From positions 34,554,109 to 34,618,108 of the forward strand of contig CAIIXF020000002.1 in the NCBI GenBank assembly GCA_903813345.2: 64,000 bases of DNA. The letters run 5' to 3'. Origin of the DNA: Owenia fusiformis. Taxonomy: Eukaryota; Annelida; Polychaeta; Sabellida; Oweniidae. How positions within the stretch are numbered: position 1 is the first letter of the stretch; each line of letters starts with the position of its first letter. This document shows positions 23,893 to 34,599 of this stretch, piece after piece. Position numbers and translations under genes: made by a program. The notes under the pieces are model-generated. The model worked only from the letters and a program-made list of their open reading frames with translations. It was not told the DNA's origin and ran no database searches.

Positions 23893-24759
23893 GATTCTTA
23901 TATCAAAGTAACATTTTATACATGTATGTCATTTGAAGAATGTAATCCTATTTTCTTTACTTTATTGCTATTTTTACTGGAAATTTTTAATTGGAAATTG
24001 TATGTTGGATCATGTTTGGGCCTAAAAGGGCATCAGTACAAATAAAATCCTATTATATACTTATCAAACTCCAAAAGTTTTGTATCTTTTAGAACTTAAC
24101 TATAGTATTACTAAAAAGTGTCATACGGTATTACTATATATGTCTTAGACGGGGATGCCCCAGGTCTGATGAGTTGGACTATTGGAGTTTTGACTTACAT
24201 CAGAGCCGGGGCGCCAGCTATTCTTATTTTGACAAAACTCAGAAAATAGGGTCACCTTCTACATTAGTCTATAACAGATTTATAAATAAAAACCCTACAG
24301 ATGCATCTATGCATCTATATATGGGGGGGATTCGATTGGTTCGAGCGAACCCCCCTGGCCAAAAAATCTTTCAAAATCATGCAGTTTTTCACCATTCTGA
24401 GCACTTTTTAAGTGATTTTGGAGAGTTTTGGACCAAAATTGTCACAAGTAAACCCCCCTGAAATTTTTCAAGAAGTGAACAGATGGCAAAGGCAAATCCA
24501 TGGCTATGGGCAGTAGCCATTTTGATTTGAGCGGCCAAGCCAGCCATTGAAAATCTCTTCTCGAGCAGAGGTCCTACAACTGTAAGGCATAAGCCTACAA
24601 TTTATGAACCAAATCTGTCAAACAGTATTTGAGTTATCGTCCAGACGCTGAACCGAAGGATGAATGAATATGACAAACAAACGGCCTCTATCCTTACAAA
24701 CAGCATTCGGTGGGAAAATGATTAATAATATTACAATGTACACAGCATTTGGTCTTCCC
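23893..24759. other. Intergenic with a MITE-interior copy, no gene seen
   Basis: At about 24340-24475 the sequence matches, in inverse orientation, the interior of the MITE at 14329-14519 (phrase TTTTGGACCAAAATTGTCAC). No supported gene. Confidence 0.4.
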
Positions 24760-24767
24760 CTGCAGGT

Positions 24768-25700
24768 CCCGGGGGGTTCACTATATATAAACCTTGACGG
24801 GGATCCTCGGCGCATGTGGGGTACCTTTTTCAACGTTTGGTATGGCAATGGACCCATATTTTAGGATTTGGTATGGGAATGCCCGGAAATTTTTGACTTC
24901 TGAGGTATGGCAATGGTCGGACTTTTGCTCTTCTGGTATGAGAATGGTCGTTGTAGATACGTTACCTAACATTCGTGGTATGGCCATGTGACTTCCTAGC
25001 TAACCCTTTAATATCCATATTTTACTGATGTATCAATCCATCAAATTAAATAGTAGTCAATATTTCAAAATTTGCCCAATTTGCCAAATTAAAGCAGTAC
25101 AGTAAGTCTAGTCAACTATCTAAGGTTGAATCTCATTTTTATTATCTAGTATCATGCGTTCTAAGACTGATGTATTGAATAGAAATTGGGCCAAAGATAA
25201 GAGTAAGATGTTAAAAATAAAATATATTTAACTGAATCCGAACATTTTATGTGATGTATCGCTATGAGTAAAAGTGTGAGCCGTGTTATTTTGGTCATTT
25301 ATGACCCCAACTACAGTATGGCATTTGTCCTTGATTTGAGGTATGGAGATTGGTCCTGTATTTGCACATTTGTATGACATTGATCCTATATTTCATTTAC
25401 TTTGAATTAAGGTATGACATTGGTCCCATATTTGGACATTTGGTATGGCATTGGTCTTACATTTTGACATTTGGTATGGCATTGGTCCCATAATTAGACA
25501 TTTGGTATGGCATTGCTCCTATATTTTGACATTTGGTATGGCATTGGTCCTATATTTGGACATTTGGTATGGCCTTTGGGCGTTATTTTGGTTGGTATGG
25601 GAACATATTGAAATTTGACAGATTGGTATGGGAACATATTGATATTTGAGGCTTCAGCCTAGGACCCCCGTCGAGTTCTATATACAGTGAACCCCCCGGG
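24768..25700. mobile_element. 933-bp DNA element, CCCGGGGGGTTCACT termini, 8-bp TSD
   Basis: The ends CCCGGGGGGTTCACT and AGTGAACCCCCCGGG are inverted copies, and similarity extends for about 45 bp inward. The 8-bp sequence CTGCAGGT lies directly outside both ends (24760-24767 and 25701-25708), a clean target duplication. The interior is largely a degenerate repeat of TTGGTATGGCATTGGTCC-type units (24838-24990 and 25310-25630). There is no transposase. An 8-bp duplication fits hAT or P-type transposition, but the GC-rich terminus is not one I can assign. Confidence 0.85.
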
Positions 25701-25733
25701 CTGCAGGTGCACAATAAGACTGGCGCAATCAAT

Positions 25734-25815
25734 CACGGACGTCAAGTACGTTTCTGGCGAAAGCTGGAGCATAGATTAGCTCCAGCTTTCGCCAGAAACG
25801 TACTTGACGTCCGTG
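25734..25815. mobile_element. Perfect 82-bp hairpin with 8-bp flanking duplication
   Basis: Two perfect 37-bp inverted arms (25734-25770 and 25779-25815, outer end CACGGACGTCAAGTACG) are separated by an 8-bp loop. The sequence CAATCAAT lies immediately outside both arms (25726-25733 and 25816-25823). This is the form of a very small transposed palindrome. It sits about 25 bp from the 933-bp element. Confidence 0.8.
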
Positions 25816-26436
25816 CAATCAATGACTTTTTGAACAAAACTCAGTCAAAAACAAAAAGTTATTTCACAATACAAACATGATGTCTTGTTATTTCTTTCTT
25901 CGAGAAGAAGTCAGTACTTAATATCAGCAATTATGTATGCATTGTAGTATCAAACTATGCTTACCTTTTTCACCAAAATCAGGTAAATGAGGATTGAACC
26001 TGGCGGTCCCGGCCGAAAGTGTGCAAAACGTTCACTTTCTTACCTCCTTTTCGAATAACTGAAGAGCACGTAATCCTGCCGGATTTGAAATGGAAAATTG
26101 TTGGTCCGTGTTTGGGCTATTTACGGCGATTAAGCTTCTCCTTATACCATCATAGTAAGTTAGACTTGTGTATAATTATTAACTTGCTCGTCGTATTCAT
26201 AGAAATATTCGTTTCAAGACCATTGCACCCTGTTTATAAGATGAAACGTGGCATAGAATTTTATTTTGAAAAAATGGTGGGTGATAATAGACCATGTTTG
26301 GGATTCTGTGTGATGCAACTTGGCCATCGGCCGTCATTTCGAGCGTTTGTCATGTAAACTGATTACGTTCTACCAGAATTAATACATCTGTGTACAATTT
26401 CACAAATTATTTTCACGGGTCCACAGATATAATGTC

Positions 26437-28565
26437 TATGGTCGAGGTCAAACCATGGGCTTTCAACTAGAAGTAAACTCTGTTAAGCATGATAAAAGGC
26501 AAGAAGTTTAGTTAGAAATAAAAGAGTTATCTAATGAATGGGACCCTTACATAGCTCCTGAAAGGTAGAAGACACTAAATGGTGTAACACTATAAGCTGA
26601 ATTTTGTCCACATAGAGCATGTGCACAATACTAAAGACATGTAAAATTGAACTGTCAAAATAATAGAAATTACTCACCAGCTCGCCTCTACCGGAAGTTA
26701 TGATACGTTATGGTGTAACTACGGTAATTAATTTTAAAATATTGAAAAAATCAACAACATTCAATTTCTAGGGTGTACAACCATTTTCGAGCTAATTTGC
26801 CGATATAATAACAATATTTTTGAGTTCCCCTAGGCTATATAAACTTCATCAATACACAGTATATTCAACATAGGTTTTGCTTCTCGATTTTTAAATATCA
26901 CTATGCAAAGACAGGGACTCATTTTAGGTAAAATCATTGCTTCACCAATGAATATTAAAGGGAACGTTAGCTCACAAAATAAATAAATCTATTACAATGT
27001 TAAGTATATGATTTGAAAGATTGACTGGATTATATGTGTGATCGATTGATGCATAAACAAACATAATCATTTCAACTTGCAGACCTCCATTCTGGCTCAT
27101 GTATAGGCCTAAGACGCCATATTGCCTTATGTATTGTACTGCCCATGCGTGCATACTTAATGCGTGACGTCACATCGACAGAGATCAGCGATCAAGTTTG
27201 ACTAAAAAATTAAAAGATCCACACTTAACAGCACAAAAATGATATCAATGATCGCCTATTTCATATCAAATAAGTGTAGGATGAAAGGTTTAACATTTTT
27301 CATGTTATTTAGTATTTACAGAAGCAGAGCTTGTAAATAATCCAAGTTTTAAATTCCGATTTTGACTGTTGACAAAAATAAAGAAAAGAGAGAAAGAGGC
27401 GACTTGTTAGAAACAATGACATGAAATTGTGAATAAAAAAGATATTATTGTGGGTTTTATTTTTTGAGAGTTCATCAAATACACTCATGTGTATTAATTT
27501 AAATATGTATTGTAATACCTCTCAGTTCTACCAAGGATTATAAAAACTGATCGAAATGGCTTCGTTGTTAAAGTATAAAAGACACTACCCTACCCGGAAG
27601 TAGTATAACATGTATATTGAAACCATGTGTAAACTGTAAATCACGTGAATTGGCTGATGCAATCAGGATGTGACTAGTACAAAGTAACTATGATGCAATC
27701 AGGATATGACTTGTGCAAAATAATTGGCTTCACCTAGAATTCGCGATCTTTGCTCTTTAGCATAGCATGAAGACATGTTTTGTGTTTAAGCAGCTAGATT
27801 CAAATACAAACTAAATGAATAAAACATAAACCAACCATAATTTGTTCCAATCATGGCGAATTTTCAAGGAAATATGTGTAACTGAATGTAAATCAACAGT
27901 GGAGCTCTTCAATTATGAGGTGAGAAAAAATGTAAAAATAAAAACAAAAATAAATCTCACAGAATAGAGCTATTTATACGATTCTAAGTACATTTTAAGT
28001 GCTCAATACATTAATGTAAGTATAAAAGCCATTAACCTCAACTGGGAAGCACTTTCCAACTATTTTTACGGCTTGATTTGTAAGAAAATGGCACTTATCT
28101 CAAAAAATGGAAATTTGAAAGAAGCTCAATTTATTGTGAAGATGAAGTTTATATATATCTGTATATGGGGGTGCGGATATATAGTCATAGTATGGGCTAA
28201 TTGGCTTAAAAATGGCGATATATACCTCAGAACTTGTATTTTGTGATTTTTTCAATATTTTAAAATTAATTACCGTAGTTACACCATAACGTATCATAAC
28301 TTCCGGAAGAGGCGAGCTGGTAAGTATATTTCAGTTCTTTTGACAGTTCAATTTTACATGTCTTTAGTATTGTGTACATGCTCTATGTGGACAAAATTCA
28401 GCTTATAGTGTTACACCATTTAGTGTGTTCTACCTTTTAGGAGCCATGTAAGGGTCCCATTCATTAGATAACTCTTTTATTTCTAACTAAACTTCTTGCC
28501 TTTTATCATGCTTAACAGAGTGTAGAATTGAAAGCTCATGGTCAAACTAATGGCTCTTGAAATAT
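26437..28565. repeat. Large inverted duplication, arms about 420 bp
   Basis: The left arm (about 26437-26853) is inverted at about 28135-28565. Shared phrases include AGAGTTATCTAATGAATGGG, CCTTACATAGCTCC, TAGTATTGTGCACATG-type sequence, CATAACGTATCATAACTTCC and TATATAAACTTCATC. Each arm holds CTTCCGG followed by GAGGCGAGCTG and a splice-donor-like sequence facing outward (gtgagt on minus at 26677, gtaagt on plus at 28320). The 1.3-kb centre has no recognisable gene. Confidence 0.75.
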
Positions 28566-29479
28566 GGGGTTATTTCTTCATGGGCATATTTAGACCATGG
28601 GACTATTTCAACATTGGCTCATAATTTCACAGTTGGTGAGATCCAAGATGGTCAAACCCCGGAAGTTTTTATTATCGTTGATATAATACCATAGTCGAAT
28701 AGACTACATAGCCCTACATATATGCTCTAAAAATCTTTTTTTGAAATTTTGAATGTAAATATTCAGACTATAACCAAATTTGGTAATAAAATATTTGAAA
28801 AGATTTTGTTACTTTCCTGAGAATTTCCCTAGAGGTGTAGGCTAGAACATAGCAAACAAACTGTAGAGCTAGATAATGAAAAATTCCAAGACACATTTTT
28901 ACGTAATTTATTCCAGACAACAAAGTAGTAGTATAAGTTTTAAAAATGCATCTAATTGGACTAAAGAAAAGGTTTATCTTCCATATATCCATTTGGTTGT
29001 GATGTTATTTACTATTCACATTGTCAATTTAATAATTAACTTTAAATTGAAATATACTGTAACAGTTTGGCCTATTTTTGTGGATATACGTGGTAGCGTG
29101 GCTAATAATAGGCCCACTGTTTAGTAAACGGTGTTTACTTGGTGAGTTACACGGCACACGTTAAATGTGCGATTGTCCCTAAAGAATTAAACAGACATAC
29201 AATTAAATATAAAAACAGTATATTGTGGCGTTTATAAGCCCAAATAAAGATGTACATTAAATTTCAAGTTTAATTGTGAGAGTGTTACGATTTTAGTATT
29301 TCTCTCAAAACTCACAACTCAAAAGTCCATATAAGCTAATATTTATCACTAATAAAACAATATCCAGAGTCCATATAAGTTGAAGCTGATGATCAATATA
29401 TCACTGTTGTATCTCCAATATTAAAAGTTCATATATGTTGTAATACTTGTACGTCTTGTATTGTACTTGTAACTTGAAC
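28566..29479. other. Intergenic, no gene seen
   Basis: There is no conserved exon or clear repeat. Open frames on both strands at 28768-29124 overlap each other and have no recognisable domain. Confidence 0.4.
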
Positions 29480-30420
29480 CTGAAATAGTAATCTCCTGGA
29501 TCCTCTGCTATGTAGTGTAGTATGATTCAAGTTTGATGATGTGAAATCATCTATGTCAACTATCAGCTCGGTAAATGGCTATCTCCTGGATCCTCTTCTC
29601 TGGGTTGTAGCGTAATTCAACTTTGAGGATGTGAAATCATCTAAGTCAAACTATTGCTCCGTAAACGTAAATCTCCTGGATCCTCTTCACTGTATTGTAG
29701 TATAATTCAGCTTCGATAATGTAAAATCATCAAGTCAACTATTGGCTCGGTGAATGGCTATCTCCTGGATCCTCCTCAATGTGTTGTAGTATAATTCAAC
29801 TTTGATTATGTGAAATAATCCAAGTCAAATTATCAAGTCTGGAAACGACTATCTCCTGGATCCTCCTCAATGTGTTGTTGTATAATTCAACTTCGATTAT
29901 GTGAAATAATCTAAGTCAAACTATTGCTCTGTAAACGGCTATCTCCTTGATCCTCTTCACTGTGTTGTATTATAATTCAACTTTGATTATGTGAAATAAT
30001 CTAAGTCAAACTATTGCTCTGTAAACGGCTATCTCCTGGATCCTCCTCAATGTAGATGTATATTCTAACTTCAATGACACAAGATCATCAAAGTCAAAAT
30101 ATCTCGCTGGATAATCTGCTAAGTCCTGGAACGTCCTCTCTGTAGATGTATATTCTAACTTCAATGACCCAAAATCATCAAAGTCAAAATATCTCGCTTG
30201 ATAATCTGCTAAGTCCTGGAACGTCCTCTCTATAGATGTATATTCTAACTTCAATGACCCAAAATCATCAAAGTCAAAATATCTCGTTGAATAAACTGCT
30301 AAGTCCCAGAACCTCTTCTCTGTAGATGTATAAGTCAAACTATCACAATCTTCAATCTACCAAGTCCAAGGACGTCTAATACACGGCATCAACTGCTAAG
30401 TCCATGTAGCCTGCTTTCTT
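29480..30420. repeat. 90-bp tandem array, about 10 copies
   Basis: ATCTCCTGGATCCTC recurs at 29491, 29581, 29671, 29760, 29851, 29941 and 30031. Three more copies then carry AAGTCCTGGAACGTCC at the same spacing. Copies are diverged. Because 90 is divisible by three, the minus strand has an open frame over 30006-30338 with a 30-residue period. There is no independent sign that it is translated. On the minus strand it lies downstream of the LINE ORF2. Confidence 0.85.
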
Positions 30421-30641
30421 CACAATTAAATAATAAGGCTACCTACATTGTATTGTATTGTATATTTATTTACCTCTAATGACTAGAGAGTTACAATTAT
30501 AAAGTTACAAATTGAAATAATGAATAAAAACACACATATTTAAAATAGTGAAGAAATGTATATCCCAAGTTAAGATGAAACCTCTATAGATACCGATGCC
30601 ATCTTTCCCAAGGTCGATAGCTCAGGACCAAAATAGAGTTG

Positions 30642-33600
30642 TCATACCAACAACGAATTTCTTTTGATTTGCATAGCCAGAATTATGTCTGCTGTTTTTA
30701 ACTGAATTTCGGTTGTACTTTCACCAAATATTTGTTTTACACGTAACTCATTGCTCATATTATAATCGTTGTCAAATGTTCCATGATATAAATTATTCAT
30801 TTGCAAACGCTCGAAGCTGAATGCATCACATTGAAACAGGAAATGTTCCATTGTTTCAGGTTCCTTTTTACCACATAGAGTACACTGTAGATTATAATTT
30901 GATCTATTCCATTTCTTACAGGAGTTCAAATTGAATTGACCCGTCAATAATTTGACGACGGCTTTAAAACTGTTTAACCTATTTGGAAACTCTTGAGCTA
31001 AGATCCACCATATGTTTGGTGTTTTACATTTATGGACAGTTAGAAAATGAGAAAGGCCTGGATGTAACATGCACCTAATCCTGAAAATTGTCTCCTGAAG
31101 GTCTTTCACACGACTACAGATCAAACGTTTCCAAGCAGCCTTTGGGATATGTTGACCGTTAAGCATAAGTTTTACATTTTCAATTAGGTCGTATTTTAAA
31201 GCTGTACACCACATCTGTGCAATTGGAGAGGTCATTCGTATACGGGCAATTTTAAATTCCATAACTGTCATTCTAAAAATCATCACCCGTTTGTATATAT
31301 TAGCCATTGGCAGGTTTAAGAGCATCCATATAAACATTAATTTTGAGATGTCAACTCTGTATTCCATTCCCCACCAACCGAGGGGTTCGTAAGCCACGGG
31401 GCACTCTGCAAAAGCAGGGAGTGATTGAATCCTCCTGCCTACCTTACGCTGTGCAGTTTCCATCTGTGATATGTTATTTGACGAATACGGAATTACATTA
31501 GAGCCGTACGTCATGGAAGGAATTGCAAATGTTTCATATAATTTTGCAGATGTCAAAGGGCGCATTCCACCGACGTCAGCTCCCAATCCTTGGAGAGCAT
31601 TGTATTTACGGAGACCCTTGTTAATACTCTCATCAACGTACTGGGAAATTGAGTTGTTTGATAACGGTAATCCAAGATGTACAGTGCTATTTGTCGTCTG
31701 CACAGGAATCCCATTAATCACGACATTCGTAAATTGATCGCCTCTTTTCTTCCCAAAAGTTAACGTTTTGCATTTACCTGGGTGAATTTCATATCTCCAC
31801 TTGAGACTATGATTGAACACTGCATTTAATAAAATATTCATGCTGATTTTGTCGGTGGTCATAATTGTCATATCATCAGCGTACACCGGACAAGTTACAT
31901 CAATGTCGTTAATCTTAGCACCAATACGTAGGTCTATTAATTCTTCTATGAGGTCAGCGTTGTACAGCTGGTACAGGAGCATACTATATACGCCCCCCTG
32001 ATGGACTCCCCGTCGAACGTCGAAAGTGTCCGAAAAATGTTCCCCTACACGCACTTTGCACTTATATGTGTTATAAGAGTCAAAAAGGATGCGCCATAAT
32101 TTGCCACGGACACCAATGTTGTTATACAGCTTATGAAAAAGTCCGTTAATCCATACACTATCGAATGCCTTACGAATGTCAAGCGTTGTGACGTAAACGT
32201 TACGTCCTAAGTCTACGTTATGCGATATTGCCTCTTGTGCTAACATGTAGGAATGTACAGATGAACACGATTTCAAAGATGCTCCTTGTAATTGGGGAAT
32301 GTGCTTAAGGATATGTGGCTTGCTCCTGTTTAACAAGAAAATATCAAACGTTTTCCGTAGTGACGTCATTAGTGTAATTCCACGGTGATCGTCTTTTTCC
32401 AAGGGATCACGTTTCCCACCTTTCAGAAGGGGAATTAGTATACCAGTTCTAAATAAAGATGGCGTGTATTCATTACTGACGATATGCTTGAAAATTAAGT
32501 AAATAAAGTCAATTACGGCTGAACCACCGTATCTGAGATGTTCCGTAGATATACCGTCGTCACCAGCTGCTTTATTTAGATTTAATTGGTTTATAGCGGT
32601 TTCGATCTCGCTCCTTTTAATAGGGTTATTTAAAAACACATTTTCTTGCGAAGTTGAGTTGTTGTTAATTAGATGATAAAAATCGTCGTCGTAATTGCCA
32701 TGATTAGATGGGGTGGCTAATTTTTCAAAGTAATTCTTCCATTCCATGCACACTTCCTGAGGATCTGATATAACAACACCATCGTCATTTTTCACTAGAC
32801 TAGATTTAGGACCACCACGCTTACGGCTCTTGTTCAGTAAATACCAAAACATGTTTTGATCTAGTTCCTCCGATTCATACAATTTATTTAGTTCAGAATG
32901 TTCAAAAATATATCTTGCACTATTGTATGCTTTAATAAAAGCCTTCTTTGCATGTTTGTACTTTATTCTGGTTCTATCGGTTTCCGCTCGAGGTCGCCCT
33001 GCTGTGACCCAATCACGCCAAGCAGTGTTCCTCTCTTTAACAAGGGCCGTAAGGTCACTATTCCAGAACGGCTTTAAATGCTTAGAAAAATTTCGCTTTG
33101 GAATTGCTTTGTCGCATACATCATTCATTAACTGTGTAAATATTTGCAAAAGGGAGTCAATAGAAGCATTACTGATATGGGTTGCATCCTTAAGTTCATT
33201 CGACAAAGTATTCAGATATTCGGCTAAAACGTTCGTATATGCAGTTTCTATATGTTCCGCTGAGACCTTTTTCCATGCTGGCTTACTACTATGCGTATTA
33301 TTGACATATACGTGCTTTAGATTTTTAACGTTAATCGTGATTGACAGATGAAGATGGTCACTTGTATTAGATGCATGTTCAGGCACTACTTTACACACAG
33401 ATACATTTGAAATTTCCTCACTCGATAAAATACAATGATCTATATAAGACCTGTTTCCACGACTATCTTCAAAGGTAAATATTGGACCACTTCCACAAAC
33501 TAAATCCACTACTGAGAGACATTTCGATTTACACAATTCATGCAGTTTACGTGCATTAGTAGAGGGATGACCAAAACATCTATTTACACCATACAGATTT

Positions 33601-34175
33601 CCAAAGTTGGCATTCATATCACCTAATATCATAATTTTACCATCATACTCAACATCTGATATGAACTGAAAAATGTCATTTAATACATCATTGTAATCAT
33701 CAAACGTACATTGTTGCTGAGGGAAATATACTGAAAATATATACAGATTGGTCTCAGCTTTTATCTTTATACACACCATTCTATCCGTATACATCTTAAC
33801 CATCGGGATTACAGAGCGGCTTAAAGACTTTCTATAAAATATTCCAACGCCACCATGGCCTGTAATTTTACCGCAATTCTCATTTTTGAGCATCTTGCTA
33901 CTTTTACATATACATTCAAACTCTGAGGAGATAGAACACAGTTTTTGCAAATTACAGTCATACAATTTGTGTTCAGAAACAGCAACAATATCATGCTCAT
34001 TTAAAAGGTGTTTCAAATGTTCAGTTGATGAATTAAGACCTCTTAGATTCCAGCATGCTATTTTTAGATTGCAAATTACACTCATCGCAATTAGTAACAA
34101 AAATATAATAGTTGTGCGGCAGTTATTGAGAATATGCATTTTAACCTTAATACCGTGCTTAAATGAGTAGAGCAC
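30642..34175 (-). CDS. LINE ORF2: endonuclease-reverse transcriptase, intact
   Basis: The frame of about 1177 codons opens at a GTG (34175). The first ATGs are a few codons inside, and the more likely start precedes MSVICNLKIACWNLRGLN. The APE-type endonuclease shows ACWNLRGL, VAVSEHKL, LGDMNANFG, a SYIDHCIL block and a SDHLHL end. The reverse transcriptase shows DHRGITLMTSLRK, TTLDIRKAFDSVW, GVHQGGV and VYADD (Tyr at about residue 765). A C-terminal C-x2-C...H-x4-C knuckle (CTLCGKKEPETMEHFLFQC) closes the protein. The RT signature fits the CR1/L2/Daphne side of the Jockey superfamily, a tentative placement. No internal stop is present. The upstream ORF1-like frame is in the same phase, separated by TGA (34179-34181). 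Confidence 0.92.
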   Translation of the reverse strand: MLYSFKHGIKVKMHILNNCRTTIIFLLLIAMSVICNLKIACWNLRGLNSSTEHLKHLLNEHDIVAVSEHKLYDCNLQKLCSISSEFECICKSSKMLKNENCGKITGHGGVGIFYRKSLSRSVIPMVKMYTDRMVCIKIKAETNLYIFSVYFPQQQCTFDDYNDVLNDIFQFISDVEYDGKIMILGDMNANFGNLYGVNRCFGHPSTNARKLHELCKSKCLSVVDLVCGSGPIFTFEDSRGNRSYIDHCILSSEEISNVSVCKVVPEHASNTSDHLHLSITINVKNLKHVYVNNTHSSKPAWKKVSAEHIETAYTNVLAEYLNTLSNELKDATHISNASIDSLLQIFTQLMNDVCDKAIPKRNFSKHLKPFWNSDLTALVKERNTAWRDWVTAGRPRAETDRTRIKYKHAKKAFIKAYNSARYIFEHSELNKLYESEELDQNMFWYLLNKSRKRGGPKSSLVKNDDGVVISDPQEVCMEWKNYFEKLATPSNHGNYDDDFYHLINNNSTSQENVFLNNPIKRSEIETAINQLNLNKAAGDDGISTEHLRYGGSAVIDFIYLIFKHIVSNEYTPSLFRTGILIPLLKGGKRDPLEKDDHRGITLMTSLRKTFDIFLLNRSKPHILKHIPQLQGASLKSCSSVHSYMLAQEAISHNVDLGRNVYVTTLDIRKAFDSVWINGLFHKLYNNIGVRGKLWRILFDSYNTYKCKVRVGEHFSDTFDVRRGVHQGGVYSMLLYQLYNADLIEELIDLRIGAKINDIDVTCPVYADDMTIMTTDKISMNILLNAVFNHSLKWRYEIHPGKCKTLTFGKKRGDQFTNVVINGIPVQTTNSTVHLGLPLSNNSISQYVDESINKGLRKYNALQGLGADVGGMRPLTSAKLYETFAIPSMTYGSNVIPYSSNNISQMETAQRKVGRRIQSLPAFAECPVAYEPLGWWGMEYRVDISKLMFIWMLLNLPMANIYKRVMIFRMTVMEFKIARIRMTSPIAQMWCTALKYDLIENVKLMLNGQHIPKAAWKRLICSRVKDLQETIFRIRCMLHPGLSHFLTVHKCKTPNIWWILAQEFPNRLNSFKAVVKLLTGQFNLNSCKKWNRSNYNLQCTLCGKKEPETMEHFLFQCDAFSFERLQMNNLYHGTFDNDYNMSNELRVKQIFGESTTEIQLKTADIILAMQIKRNSLLV

Positions 34176-34178
34176 CGT

Positions 34179-34511
34179 TCACTTGCCGTAATCAACCCTA
34201 TCGTACCAATCGATTCTGTTATGTCCATTGTCATCAACGCTTCTCGATCTAGGATCCTTAGAATGATTGTATTCATAAACCTTTGTGTTGCGACTTTGAT
34301 AGGAACGCGAGTGTCCATCATCATCGTCATCGCGATCGAGGTAAGGGGGGCGAGCCTGTCGTCAATCCTCATTTTCCTGGCGCCTATTAGAGTACCTCAG
34401 ACGAGGGGGTAGCTGATCAGATCGTCGATCAGTATAAGGACGGGTCCTCCATTCCCGACATGCGATGGGTGTTGGCCACGTGTCACTTTCCATAGCTGAC
34501 AAATATAGCAT
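34179..34511 (-). pseudogene. ORF1-like fragment in frame with ORF2, one internal TGA
   Basis: From ATG at 34511 or 34493 the minus strand reads a hydrophilic, Arg/Asp/Ser-rich peptide (for example DRDDDDDGHSRSYQSRN). It is interrupted by TGA at 34362-34364 and ends at TGA 34179-34181, one codon before the GTG that opens ORF2. All parts share one reading frame. It looks like the tail of a nucleic-acid-binding LINE ORF1. Either it is decayed or the TGA codons are read through. Confidence 0.5.
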
Positions 34512-34599
34512 GCACACAACGACATATGCAAAAATATAACATGTGAAAATATTTGATCTCTAAAATGACTAAGTTCATTTAATGTTAAATGATACTGAT

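Larger units (their letters stand above)
30444..34511 (-). mobile_element. LINE (Jockey/CR1-superfamily type) on the minus strand
   Basis: On the minus strand the element has an ORF1-like remnant, an intact ORF2 and a roughly 200-bp 3' UTR. The UTR ends in AATAAATATACAATACAAT, a short pentanucleotide tail (30444-30470) typical of CR1/L2-type 3' ends. I see no target duplication, which is common for such clades. The 5' limit is uncertain: the repetitive leader up to about 35300 may belong to the element or to its target. Confidence 0.75.

Noticed and set aside
26019-26357. Plus-strand 112-codon frame
   Set aside because: No recognisable domain or splice support. It could be a real exon but nothing in the sequence shows it.
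30006-30338. Minus-strand 110-codon frame with a 30-residue repeat (YFDFDDFGSLKLEY)
   Set aside because: It follows from the 90-bp array period. Neighbouring units carry stops in the same frame and there is no start or domain support, although translation cannot be fully excluded.
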